Shown here one piece after another: positions 51,252 to 60,263 of a DNA stretch of 64,000 nucleotides. The DNA lies in NCBI GenBank assembly GCA_051881435.1, contig JBJEPW010000045.1, positions 13,652 to 77,651 on the forward strand, given 5' to 3'. Position numbers and translations under genes: made by a program. The stretch comes from Fimenecus sp051881435. Its GTDB lineage: Bacteria; Bacillota; Clostridia; Oscillospirales; Acutalibacteraceae. A model generated the notes under the pieces. That model worked only from the letters and a program-made list of their open reading frames with translations, was not told the origin of the DNA and did no database searches. Numbering within the stretch: the first letter of the stretch is position 1; the number at the start of each line of letters is the position of its first letter.

Positions 51252-54200
51252 TTGTCTTTCGTTCACCTGCATGTGCATACCGAATACAGCCTGCTGGACG
51301 GCGCATGCCGTCTGGACAGGCTTTGCAGTGCTGCCGCAGAACGGGGACAAACTGCTCTTGCAATTACCGACCACGGCAATCTTTTCGGAGCCGTGGATTT
51401 TTATAAAGCGGCAAAAAAACACGGTATCAAACCCATAATCGGCTGTGAGGTGTATGTAGCTTCCCGCTCACGGTTCGATAAAGTACACGGCGTTGATTCC
51501 GAAAAGCACCATTTGGTACTCCTTTGCAAAAATGAAACAGGCTATAAAAATCTGACAAAAATGGTGTCATCTGCCTGGATAGACGGATTTTATACGAAAC
51601 CCCGAATAGACCGTGAACTGATTGAAAAGTATCATGACGGCCTTATTGCGCTTTCGGCCTGTCTTGCAGGTGAGGTGCCAAAGCTTATTTCCGGCGGCGA
51701 TTACAGAAGAGCAAAAGAAACCGCCCTTTGGTATGAAAATGTGTTCGGCAAGGGAAACTATTATCTTGAAATGCAAAATCACGGTATTCCCGAACAGCTT
51801 ACCGTTAATGACGGTATTATGCGTATTTCCCGCGAAACGGGTATTCCTGTTGTTGCAACCAACGATGTCCATTATGTTAACAAAGAGGATGCAAATGTTC
51901 AGAAAATACTGATTTGCATTGCAACAAACCATACTATTGATGAGGAAAACTCTCTCGAATTTGAAACCGATAATTTCTATTTAAAAACAGAGGAGGAAAT
52001 GCGCTCTCTCTTTGAGTATGTACCCTCCGCCATAGATAATACTCAAAAAATAGCCGATATGTGTAATTTCGACTTTGAATTCGGTAAAACAAAGCTTCCG
52101 AACTTTGATGTGCCTGAGGGTATTACGCACTTTGACTATTTAAAGGAAAAAAGTTATGACGGTTTGTATAAGCGTTACGGCACAAATCCGGATAAAATGT
52201 ATATTGACAGGCTGGAATATGAACTGTCTGTAATAAACAGTATGGGATATGTAGATTATTTCCTTATTGTTGCCGATTTTATTGAGTACGCGAGGAACCA
52301 CGGTATTCCCGTAGGCCCGGGCAGAGGCTCGGGTGCAGGCAGTATCTGCGCCTATTGTATGTGGATTACAAATATTGACCCAATCAAATATAACCTTATC
52401 TTTGAACGCTTTTTAAACCCTGAGCGTGTCAGTATGCCTGATATTGATGTGGATTTCTGCTATGAGCGCAGGGGAGAAGTAATTGATTATGTTATCCGCA
52501 AATACGGTGCCGACCATGTGGCGCAGATTGTGACTTTCGGTACAATGGCGGCAAGGGCGGCAGTCCGTGATGTGGGCAGAGCTATGGGCTTGTCATATGC
52601 GGCTGTGGATAATGTTGCAAAGAAAATTCCGAGAAGTATCGGAATGACTATTGAAAGAGCTCTGACCGAAAGTGATGAACTTCAAGCGTTATACAATAGC
52701 GATGAAAAGGTGAAAATGCTTATTGACACTGCAAAGAGTGTGGAGGGAATGCCGAGGCACGCATCTACTCATGCCGCAGGTATTGTTATAACCGATAAGC
52801 CTGTAAGCGATTATGTTCCTCTTGCACGAAATGACGAATCAATCGTAACTCAGTTTACAATGACCACTATTGAGGAATTGGGACTTCTCAAAATGGACTT
52901 TTTGGGACTTCGCACATTAACAGTCATTAACGACTGTGTAAAAGCCGTCAGAAAAACCAATCCCGATTTCGATATTGAAAAAATACCCCTTGATGACGAA
53001 AAAGTATATGCTCTTTTTTCAAGCGGTCAGACTGACGGCGTGTTCCAATGCGAATCAAACGGTATGAGAAGCGTGTTTATGCGGCTTAAACCCACAAATC
53101 TTGAAGACATTATAGCCGTTATTTCCCTTTACAGACCTGGACCCATGGATTCAATTGACACTTATATCGAAAACCGCCATAATCCGCAAAAAATTAAATA
53201 CAAAACGCCTATGCTCCGAGATATACTTAATGTTACTTACGGCTGTATGGTATATCAGGAGCAGGTTATGCAGATTTTCAGGTCACTTGCAGGGTATTCT
53301 CTCGGCAGGGCTGATATTGTGCGCCGTGCAATGTCAAAGAAAAAGCATAAGGTACTGGAAGAAGAAAGGGCATTTTTCTGCGAAGGAGCGGCTAAAAACG
53401 GAATTGAAAACAGCATTGCCAATGAGATTTTTGACGATATGTCATCTTTTGCGTCGTATGCCTTTAATAAATCCCATGCGGCGGCATATGCGGTTGTGGC
53501 TTACAGAACGGCATATTTAAAACGCTATTATCCCTGTGAATTTATGGCTTCGCTTTTAACCAGCGTGCTTGATAATTCCTCGAAGGTTTCCGATTATATT
53601 GAGGACTGTAAGCGCAACGGTATTAAAATACTTGCGCCCAATGTTAATTACAGTTTTAAAAACTTTTCGGCGGATAAAGATAATAACGCAATACTTTTCG
53701 GCTTGCTTGCAATCAAGAATCTCGGGCGGGATTTTATAGATTCAATAGTAAATGAGCGCATTAAAAACGGTAAATTTGATTCATTTTATTCGTTCTGTAA
53801 CCGTGTTTACGGAAAAGGCTTCAACAGGCGTGCTGTTGAAAGTCTTATTAAGTGCGGAGCCCTTGATAATCTCGGCTGTAACCGCCGCGAAATGCTTATG
53901 AATCTTCCGTTCATCATTGATGAGCTTGATTCTTCAAGGAGGCGTAATCTTGAAGGTCAAATCGGTTTGTTTGACTTAATGAGCGGCGGGGCTGAAAATC
54001 CTTATGTAATAAAACATTCAGATGAGTTCCGAACCGAAGAGCTTCTCGCAATGGAGAAAGAAACAACAGGACTTTATATAAGCTCTCATCCGATGGAGCA
54101 ATATGCCGAATTGGAGCAAAAGCTCAGATGTGACCGCCTAGTTGACATACTTAATTCCGAAAATGATTTTGATTCCCAATATGCCGATTCTGTTTCGGTG

Positions 54201-54683
54201 AAGGTAATGGGAATCGTAAACGGAATTACCAAAAAGCAAACAAAAAACGGTGAAACTATGGCTTTTGTTAATTTGGAGGGTGTCAGCGGTTCAATAGAAA
54301 TCGTAGTTTTCCCGAAATTATTTGCTAAATATGTAAATATTTTCAACAACGGGTCCGCTGTAATTATCGGCGGGCGAATTTCCGTGCGCGAGGAAGAAAA
54401 TCCAAAGCTTATTCTTGATTTTGCGGATACTGCGGAGAATATTAAGGTCAACCGAACCAAGAGGAAGGGACTTTTTATTCGCGTTGAAAGCGAAGAAGCG
54501 CCTGAATATAAGAAATGTCTTGATTATATTCAAAACAACGCAAAAGACGGAGATATTCCGCTGTATTTCTATTTTTCAACAAGTAAAAAGTATTTTCCGT
54601 ATAAAAAAATATCTGCTGACAAAAGTATAATAGACGGTTTAAAGGATTTTATCGGTGATTCCGATGTCGTTTTACAAAAATAA
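51252..54683 (+). CDS. dnaE: DNA polymerase III subunit alpha, DnaE
   Basis: A 1143-residue replicative polymerase. The PHP domain is at the N-terminus (FVHLHVHTEYSLLDGACR, AITDHGNLFG). The palm has PGRGSGAGSICAY near residue 355 and PDIDVDFCYERR near 395 with catalytic Asp; later MPRHASTHAAGIVI and FQCESNGMRSVFMRL. The helix-hairpin-helix and OB domain (VMGIVNGITKKQTKNGETMA) close the protein. TTG start with GAGGTG upstream. In Firmicutes DnaE usually works alongside PolC, which is not here. A duplicated 14-base segment lies just upstream. Confidence 0.97.
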   Translation: MSFVHLHVHTEYSLLDGACRLDRLCSAAAERGQTALAITDHGNLFGAVDFYKAAKKHGIKPIIGCEVYVASRSRFDKVHGVDSEKHHLVLLCKNETGYKNLTKMVSSAWIDGFYTKPRIDRELIEKYHDGLIALSACLAGEVPKLISGGDYRRAKETALWYENVFGKGNYYLEMQNHGIPEQLTVNDGIMRISRETGIPVVATNDVHYVNKEDANVQKILICIATNHTIDEENSLEFETDNFYLKTEEEMRSLFEYVPSAIDNTQKIADMCNFDFEFGKTKLPNFDVPEGITHFDYLKEKSYDGLYKRYGTNPDKMYIDRLEYELSVINSMGYVDYFLIVADFIEYARNHGIPVGPGRGSGAGSICAYCMWITNIDPIKYNLIFERFLNPERVSMPDIDVDFCYERRGEVIDYVIRKYGADHVAQIVTFGTMAARAAVRDVGRAMGLSYAAVDNVAKKIPRSIGMTIERALTESDELQALYNSDEKVKMLIDTAKSVEGMPRHASTHAAGIVITDKPVSDYVPLARNDESIVTQFTMTTIEELGLLKMDFLGLRTLTVINDCVKAVRKTNPDFDIEKIPLDDEKVYALFSSGQTDGVFQCESNGMRSVFMRLKPTNLEDIIAVISLYRPGPMDSIDTYIENRHNPQKIKYKTPMLRDILNVTYGCMVYQEQVMQIFRSLAGYSLGRADIVRRAMSKKKHKVLEEERAFFCEGAAKNGIENSIANEIFDDMSSFASYAFNKSHAAAYAVVAYRTAYLKRYYPCEFMASLLTSVLDNSSKVSDYIEDCKRNGIKILAPNVNYSFKNFSADKDNNAILFGLLAIKNLGRDFIDSIVNERIKNGKFDSFYSFCNRVYGKGFNRRAVESLIKCGALDNLGCNRREMLMNLPFIIDELDSSRRRNLEGQIGLFDLMSGGAENPYVIKHSDEFRTEELLAMEKETTGLYISSHPMEQYAELEQKLRCDRLVDILNSENDFDSQYADSVSVKVMGIVNGITKKQTKNGETMAFVNLEGVSGSIEIVVFPKLFAKYVNIFNNGSAVIIGGRISVREEENPKLILDFADTAENIKVNRTKRKGLFIRVESEEAPEYKKCLDYIQNNAKDGDIPLYFYFSTSKKYFPYKKISADKSIIDGLKDFIGDSDVVLQK

Positions 54684-54693
54684 AGGTATTTGC

Positions 54694-54722
54694 TTGCTTT
54701 TTGTATATAATTATGTTATCAT
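54694..54722 (+). promoter_or_regulatory. Possible promoter of pfkA
   Basis: TTGCTT (54694-54699), 17-base spacer, TATCAT (54717-54722). A TATAAT at 54706-54711 is a better -10 but lacks a -35. Confidence 0.45.
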
Positions 54723-54765
54723 AAAAGCTCAATGTGGTAATTTTTAGTAATCAGAGGGTGATTAA

Positions 54766-55728
54766 ATGAAAACAATAGGTGTTCTTACAAGTGGTGGCGA
54801 CGCACCTGGCATGAATGCGGCTGTTCGCGCTGTTGTGCGTGCAGGCTGTGAAAACGGAATGCGCGTTATGGGTATCAGAAGAGGATACAACGGACTTATG
54901 CAGGGCGATATGTATGAAATGAACCTTCGCAGCGTATCTAACATTATTAACCGCGGCGGAACAGTTCTTTATTCTGCCAGAAGTCCCGAATTCAAAACCG
55001 AAGAAGGTCTTCAAAAGGCACTTAATGTTGCAAAAGAAGTAGGAATGGAGGGTATTGTTGTTATCGGCGGCGACGGTTCTTTCAGAGGCGCAAGAGATTT
55101 GTCTTTGAGAGGTCTTCCTTGTGTCGGCGTTCCCGGCACCATTGATAACGATATTGCTTGCTGTGATTATACAATAGGCTACGATACCGCTATGAATACC
55201 GTTCTTGCTATGGTTGACAGACTTCGCGATACAACCGAATCTCACGACCGTTGTTCGGTTGTTGAGGTAATGGGCAGAAGAGCCGGATACATTGCTCTTA
55301 ATGCAGGTATTGCCTGCGGCGCTACAACGATTCTTATTCCTGAGGTTGAATACGATTTTCAGCGTGATGTTATTGACCGCATGATAAGAACGCAGAAAAC
55401 AGGTAAAAAACATTTCATTATAATTGTTGCTGAGGGTATCGGCGGTGTTGAAGAAATGGCTAAGCGTATTCAGGCTGAAACCGGCGTTGAGTCACGAGCA
55501 ACCATACTCGGTCATGTTCAGCGCGGCGGTGTTCCTACCGTTCGTGACCGTGTAACAGCAAGTCTTATGGGATATAAGGCTGTTGAGCTTTTGAAGGATG
55601 GCATAGGAAACAGAGTTGTTGCTATGCAAAAAGACGAAATAGTTGATTTCGATATTTTTGAAGCGCTCAATATGAAAAAATCCCTTGACCTCAATCTTTA
55701 CAAAATTGCTCACGAAATTTCAATCTGA
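54766..55728 (+). CDS. pfkA: ATP-dependent 6-phosphofructokinase
   Basis: A 320-residue glycolytic enzyme. GVLTSGGDAPGMNAAVRAVVR at the start (ATP loop), VIGGDGSFRGARDL near residue 100, PGTIDNDIACCDYTIGYDTA near 124 (catalytic Asp), and VEVMGRRAGYIAL near 162. The effector/tetramer region and length match bacterial PfkA. AGAGGGTG precedes the ATG. aroK starts 2 bases after it. Confidence 0.97.
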   Translation: MKTIGVLTSGGDAPGMNAAVRAVVRAGCENGMRVMGIRRGYNGLMQGDMYEMNLRSVSNIINRGGTVLYSARSPEFKTEEGLQKALNVAKEVGMEGIVVIGGDGSFRGARDLSLRGLPCVGVPGTIDNDIACCDYTIGYDTAMNTVLAMVDRLRDTTESHDRCSVVEVMGRRAGYIALNAGIACGATTILIPEVEYDFQRDVIDRMIRTQKTGKKHFIIIVAEGIGGVEEMAKRIQAETGVESRATILGHVQRGGVPTVRDRVTASLMGYKAVELLKDGIGNRVVAMQKDEIVDFDIFEALNMKKSLDLNLYKIAHEISI

Positions 55729-55730
55729 TT

Positions 55731-56228
55731 ATGTCCAATATTGTTTTAATCGGTATGCCCGGCTGCGGCAAAAGCACGGTGGGAGTAATACTCGCAAAGA
55801 CGCTGGGAATAGGCTTTGTCGATACAGATTTGATTATTCAACAGCGTGAAAAAAGGCTCTTGCAGGATATAATCAATACTGAAGGCATTGATGCCTTCCT
55901 TAATTGCGAGGCTGAGGCGGTTAAGTCCGTTTCTTGCGATAATACTGTGATTGCGACCGGCGGAAGTGTTATTTTTCGGGACGATGCCATGCTTCATTTG
56001 AAAAAAACAGGAAAAGTTTTCTATTTGAATGTGCCTGTTGATGAAATAAAAAATCGTCTTAATAATATTAAAACACGCGGAATCGCCGCCACGGCAGGCG
56101 AGAGTATTGACGATATTTTCAATGAGCGTTCGCCGCTTTACGAAAAATACGCCGATTTCGTCCTCGATTTAACTGATTGCTGTGCAGAACATACTGTTGA
56201 AAAAATCTGTGAAATAATAAAATTTTAA
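55731..56228 (+). CDS. aroK: Shikimate kinase
   Basis: A 165-residue kinase of the aromatic pathway. Walker A IGMPGCGKSTVG near residue 7, GFVDTDLIIQQREKRLLQDI near 27 (shikimate Asp), ATGGSVIFRD near 76, and a lid region RGIAATAGESI with ERSPLYEKYADFVLD near 130. Tight coupling with pfkA is an unusual neighbour choice. Other aro genes are not in the window. Confidence 0.93.
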   Translation: MSNIVLIGMPGCGKSTVGVILAKTLGIGFVDTDLIIQQREKRLLQDIINTEGIDAFLNCEAEAVKSVSCDNTVIATGGSVIFRDDAMLHLKKTGKVFYLNVPVDEIKNRLNNIKTRGIAATAGESIDDIFNERSPLYEKYADFVLDLTDCCAEHTVEKICEIIKF

Positions 56229-56237
56229 ACAAAAAAC

Positions 56238-56295
56238 AAACGTCTTGCGGTATTTTCTTTTAATGAGAAAATTCACCGAAAGGCGTTTATTTTTC
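56238..56295 (+). terminator. Long hairpin terminator after aroK
   Basis: AAACGTCTTGCGGT pairs with ACCGAAAGGCGTTT with one mismatch, extended inward by ATTTTC/GAAAAT. TATTTTT follows. Confidence 0.75.
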
Positions 56296-56345
56296 CGTTA
56301 ATATTAAACCGTATGCGTGGCAAATTATTAGTGCGGAGGTGAGAA

Positions 56346-57593
56346 ATGCGTTATTTTATCAGATTTTTATCAATTTGTTGCTCGGCTTTGTGCGTAATAA
56401 TTTTTTCTTTAATTTATTTTGGATGCCGCTTTATTCCCGATAGCTTTACTATTGTTGAAAATTCGCGCTCTATTGTTCCCGAATTTTTCGGAGCGTCAAT
56501 TTACGGAGTTAAGGGTGTATATGAAACAGGTGTTGCAGAGGGGACTGCCCGAACTTCAAAAAATGAAACGGAAGTAACACTTTTAAAAATAATACCTGTA
56601 AAAAACGCAAAAATTACAGGTTCAAAAAGGCAATATGTTACTATCGGCGGAGATATTTTCGGAATCAAGCTTTACACAAAGGGTGTAATAGTTGTTTCCA
56701 CCGATACTATCGAAACCGATGCGGGAAATGTAAATCCTGCAAAAGAATCGGATTTGCGGATAGGCGATATTATTATTTCTGTTAACGGTACCGATATACA
56801 GTCTGTCAAGCATTTATCCTCAATTATTCAGGAAAGTAACGGGGAATATGTAAATATGACTGTTTTAAGAAGCGGAACAGAGAAAATAATCAGTTTCAGA
56901 ACAGTTAAAGAAAAAATAAGCAATAAGTACAGAGCGGGACTATGGGTGCGAGACAGTACTGCGGGAATAGGTACTGTAACATTTTACAAAACGGAAAACA
57001 ATTCTTTTGCAGGGCTCGGACACGCAATTTGCGATACTGATACCGATAAAATAATGCCTATGAAAAACGGCGATATGGCTGAGGCATATGTGAATGGGTT
57101 TTATAAAAGCAGCAACGGAAGTGTTGGCGAGCTTTGCGGAGTATTTACAGGTAAAAATACAGGCGTTCTTTGTGTAAATGACGAAACGGGAATATACGGA
57201 TACACAACAAAAACGATTAACGGAAAAAGGTATCCTGTTGCTGTGAAACAAGAAGTTCGCAAGGGCGAAGCTCAAATTTACTGCACAATCGATAACTCCG
57301 AACCAAAGCTTTATAATGTGAAAATTGTTAAGGTTAATTCAAATTCCGCATCGGTCAACAAGGATATGGTTATAGAAATTACAGATGAAGAATTGCTTTC
57401 AAAAACAGGCGGAATTTTGCAAGGTATGAGCGGTACGCCCATAATTCAGGACGGTATGCTTGTGGGTGCTGTTACTCATGTGTTTGTGAATAATACGAAA
57501 CAAGGATACGCTATTTTCGCCGAGAGAATGCTTGAAACCTCCGTTTGTCAGGAAATGAAAAAGTACGAACAGATGCTTCAAAACGCTGCCTGA
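56346..57593 (+). CDS. spoIVB: SpoIVB peptidase
   Basis: A 415-residue secreted serine peptidase that signals from forespore to mother cell, activating SpoIVFB and SigK. A membrane helix (LCVIIFSLIYFGCRF) is followed by a PDZ domain (LRIGDIIISVNGTDIQSVKHL, residues 138-160) and the S55 domain: GIGTVTFYKTENNSFAGLGHAICD (catalytic His near residue 225) and LQGMSGTPIIQDGMLVGA (catalytic Ser near 363). CGGAGGTGAG precedes the ATG. In Bacillus and most Clostridia spo0A comes next; here the next gene is convergent and unrelated. Confidence 0.95.
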   Translation: MRYFIRFLSICCSALCVIIFSLIYFGCRFIPDSFTIVENSRSIVPEFFGASIYGVKGVYETGVAEGTARTSKNETEVTLLKIIPVKNAKITGSKRQYVTIGGDIFGIKLYTKGVIVVSTDTIETDAGNVNPAKESDLRIGDIIISVNGTDIQSVKHLSSIIQESNGEYVNMTVLRSGTEKIISFRTVKEKISNKYRAGLWVRDSTAGIGTVTFYKTENNSFAGLGHAICDTDTDKIMPMKNGDMAEAYVNGFYKSSNGSVGELCGVFTGKNTGVLCVNDETGIYGYTTKTINGKRYPVAVKQEVRKGEAQIYCTIDNSEPKLYNVKIVKVNSNSASVNKDMVIEITDEELLSKTGGILQGMSGTPIIQDGMLVGAVTHVFVNNTKQGYAIFAERMLETSVCQEMKKYEQMLQNAA

Positions 57594-57600
57594 CAAAAAA

Positions 57601-57634
57601 GGGTGGAAACCGTTTGGCTTCCACCCTGAATTTT
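57601..57634. terminator. Bidirectional terminator between spoIVB and the UPF0210 gene
   Basis: GGGTGGAA (57601-57608) pairs with TTCCACCC (57619-57626). A run of A precedes and T-rich sequence follows, so it can act on both strands. Confidence 0.85.
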
Positions 57635-57641
57635 TATAGTT

Positions 57642-58997
57642 TTAGTTTTTAAGACTTTGAAGCGGTGCGGGAATTCTTCCGCCGCGGTTAATAAATTTTG
57701 CAGGGGAGGCGGTGTTCACCTTCATTATGGGTGAGACGCCGAAAAGACCGCCGAATTCAATTTCTTCACCGTCTTTTTTACCTATTGCGGGAATAACACG
57801 AACAGCCGTAGTTTTTGAATTTACCATACCGATTGCGGCCTCGTCAGCGATAATTGCCGAAATAACTTCTGCGGGAGTATCGCCGGGAATGGCTATCATA
57901 TCAAGACCGACAGAGCATACGGCAGTCATTGCTTCAAGCTTCTCAATGCAAAGTGTATTATTCCTTGCCGCGTCTATCATTCCCGCATCCTCAGAAACAG
58001 GGATAAACGCGCCCGAAAGTCCTCCGACATGAGAAGAAGCCATAACTCCGCCTTTTTTAACAGCGTCATTAAGGAGAGCCAGGCAGGCAGTAGTTCCGCA
58101 AGCACCGCATTGCTCCAAGCCCATTTCTTCAAGAATATGGGCAACAGAATCGCCGATTGCAGGTGTAGGAGCAAGTGACAAATCAACTATGCCGAAAGGT
58201 ACATTAAGTCTTCTTGAAGCCTCTGTCGCAACAAGCTGGCCTACTCTTGTAATTTTAAATGCAGTTCTTTTAACGGTATCTGCAATTTCCGTAATGTCGG
58301 CGTCGGGTATTTTTGAAAGAGCGGCTCTGACAACGCCGGGTCCTGAAACGCCAACATTTATTACGCAGTCAGGCTCACCTGCGCCGTGAAATGCGCCTGC
58401 CATAAAGGGATTGTCTTCAACTGCATTGCAGAATATTACAAGCTTAGAGGGACCTACAAGCCCGTTATCCTTTGTGAGTATTGCCGATTCACGGACAATT
58501 TCGCCCATAAGCTTTACAGCGTCCATATTTATTCCCGTTTTTGTTGAGCCTATGTTAACGCTTGAACAAATGCGTTCTGTTTCAGCCAAAGCTTGCGGAA
58601 TGCTTTTGATCAGCTCAACATCGCCTGCGGCAAAGCCTTTTTGAACAAGGGCTGAGTATCCGCCGAGGAAGTTTACACCAACTTCTTTAGCCGCCTTGTC
58701 GAGAATTTTTGCAAATTTAATGGGGTCGCCCTTTGAAGCGGCGGATATCATAGAAATAGGAGTTACGGATATTCTCTTATTTATTATGGGAATACCGTAT
58801 TCTTTCTCGATTTCTTCGCCTGTTTTTACAAGGTTTTCCGCTTTAAAACAAATTTTATCATAAACCTTTGAACAGGCGTTATCAATGTTGCTGTCAATGC
58901 AATCAAGAAGAGAAATGCCCATTGTTATGGTTCTTATGTCAAGATTTTCTTCTTGAATCATATTTATTGTTTCAAGTATATCGTGGGTGTTAATCAT
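57642..58997 (-). CDS. UPF0210 / DUF711 family protein
   Basis: A 451-residue protein with the family pattern: IRTITMGISLLDCID at the start, EYGIPIINKRISVTPISMI near residue 67, NFLGGYSALVQKGFA near 107, FCNAVEDNPFMAGAFHG near 189, GVSGPGVVRAAL near 213 and LEEMGLEQCGACGTTACLALLNDAVKKGG near 284. The fold is related to glycyl radical enzymes but lacks a radical domain. Function unknown, but it is widely paired with a small ACT protein, which lies just upstream here. Start preceded by GAGGT. Confidence 0.93.
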   Translation of the reverse strand: MINTHDILETINMIQEENLDIRTITMGISLLDCIDSNIDNACSKVYDKICFKAENLVKTGEEIEKEYGIPIINKRISVTPISMISAASKGDPIKFAKILDKAAKEVGVNFLGGYSALVQKGFAAGDVELIKSIPQALAETERICSSVNIGSTKTGINMDAVKLMGEIVRESAILTKDNGLVGPSKLVIFCNAVEDNPFMAGAFHGAGEPDCVINVGVSGPGVVRAALSKIPDADITEIADTVKRTAFKITRVGQLVATEASRRLNVPFGIVDLSLAPTPAIGDSVAHILEEMGLEQCGACGTTACLALLNDAVKKGGVMASSHVGGLSGAFIPVSEDAGMIDAARNNTLCIEKLEAMTAVCSVGLDMIAIPGDTPAEVISAIIADEAAIGMVNSKTTAVRVIPAIGKKDGEEIEFGGLFGVSPIMKVNTASPAKFINRGGRIPAPLQSLKN

Positions 58998-59015
58998 ATT
59001 TTATGTAACCTCAAT

Positions 59016-59285
59016 TTATATTCTGTGCATTGAATTGAAAATATCTTCGTGCATAACATGTATGGAAAGAGCCATTTCATTACCGATAGATGTTACCTTA
59101 TCGGAAAATTCTGTGAACGCTACTGTGCATTTTTCAAAATCAACAAGCATAATCATACAAAACATATCCTGCAATATTGACTGTGAAACCTCAATAACAT
59201 TAACGCCGTTTTCGGCGCAAACACCGGAAACTTTTGCAAGAATTCCTACCATATCCTTACCGACTACGGTAATAATACCTCTCAT
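59016..59285 (-). CDS. ACT domain protein (UPF0237)
   Basis: An 89-residue single ACT domain: MRGIITVVGKDMVGILAKV at the start, NGVNVIEVSQSIL near residue 28, and FCMIMLVDFEK near 44. It has the ligand-binding Gly/Asp turn of amino-acid-sensing ACT domains, so it may sense an amino acid for the UPF0210 protein that follows after 18 bases. The ATG at 59285 has GGAGG upstream; an in-frame ATG seven codons earlier lies over that site. Confidence 0.92.
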   Translation of the reverse strand: MRGIITVVGKDMVGILAKVSGVCAENGVNVIEVSQSILQDMFCMIMLVDFEKCTVAFTEFSDKVTSIGNEMALSIHVMHEDIFNSMHRI

Positions 59286-59383
59286 AATTTTTACCTCCAA
59301 AAACATATTACGGGTATTCTAACATAAAAAAACGAAAAAGAAAACATTTTTACAAAATATGCTTAAAAAAAGTTATAAATCAG

Positions 59384-59412
59384 TTGAAAGAAATTTTCTA
59401 ATGTAGTAAACT
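59384..59412 (+). promoter_or_regulatory. Promoter of the PHP phosphatase-ispE-MBOAT-DHHW operon
   Basis: TTGAAA (59384-59389), 17-base spacer, TAAACT (59407-59412). Confidence 0.6.
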
Positions 59413-59436
59413 AATATTGTATTTGGAGGTAACGAG

Positions 59437-60261
59437 ATGTATAAAAATATTGTTGATTTACATGTACATACCGATAATTCATTTGACGGTAATCATTCCG
59501 CAACATTTTTTTGCGAGAAAGCTGAATTTCTTGATTTGAGAGCCGTTGCTTTTACCGACCACTGCGAGGTTGACCAATTTCGCGGTAACAGGCAGTATGA
59601 AAAAAGAATTTTTCAGGCATTTTTTGAAATTTCAAAGGTTCGTTCCGCGTTTCGCGGTAAAATTCTCGTTCTCAACGGAATTGAGTTAGGTCAGCCCGCA
59701 TATGATACCGAACAGGCCGACGATATTATAAACAGATACGATTATGACCAGGTTATAGGTTCCGTTCATAATCTTCGCGGTAAAGAGGATTTCTACTATA
59801 TGGAAAATGTGGCGTATGACGACGCTACCAAGCTTTTAAGTGAATATTTTGATGAAATCATTGAGATGCTTAAATGGGGTAATTTTGATGTTGTCGCTCA
59901 TCTCACATATCCGTTAAGATATTTTTACTCTCAGTCAAATTTAACGATTGATTTGAACAATTACAAAAAACAGATTGATGAGATTTTACTGTTGACGGCA
60001 AAAAAAGACAAAGCCCTTGAAATAAACACCGCCGCTTTAAGGCAACCTTTGAATAAGCTTCAGCCCGAAATTGATGTTATAAAGCGTTTTAAAGAATTGG
60101 GCGGAAAATATGTTACCGTCGGTTCGGACGCTCATTACGCAGAGCATCTTGCCGCAGGTATTGATAAGGCTTATGACGCCGCAATTGAGGCAGGATTTGA
60201 CAGTATAACTTTCTTCCAGAGAAGAACACCGATGCTTATGAAAATACAGAATGAGGATTAA
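59437..60261 (+). CDS. PHP-domain phosphatase, HisJ (histidinol-phosphatase) family
   Basis: A 274-residue PHP protein. Metal ligands run in order: VDLHVHTDNSFDGN at the start, AFTDHCEVDQF near residue 38, LNGIELGQP near 80, VIGSVHNLRG near 107, FDVVAHLTYPLRYF near 150 and VGSDAHYAEH near 229. The pattern fits HisJ-type histidinol phosphatases, but no his genes are nearby, so the substrate is uncertain. GGAGG lies upstream. ispE follows after 2 bases. Confidence 0.88.
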   Translation: MYKNIVDLHVHTDNSFDGNHSATFFCEKAEFLDLRAVAFTDHCEVDQFRGNRQYEKRIFQAFFEISKVRSAFRGKILVLNGIELGQPAYDTEQADDIINRYDYDQVIGSVHNLRGKEDFYYMENVAYDDATKLLSEYFDEIIEMLKWGNFDVVAHLTYPLRYFYSQSNLTIDLNNYKKQIDEILLLTAKKDKALEINTAALRQPLNKLQPEIDVIKRFKELGGKYVTVGSDAHYAEHLAAGIDKAYDAAIEAGFDSITFFQRRTPMLMKIQNED

Positions 60262-60263
60262 AA

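Noticed and set aside
54751..55413. 220-codon minus-strand frame opposite pfkA
   Set aside because: A codon-bias shadow of pfkA; the product is Asn/Ser/His-rich without motifs.
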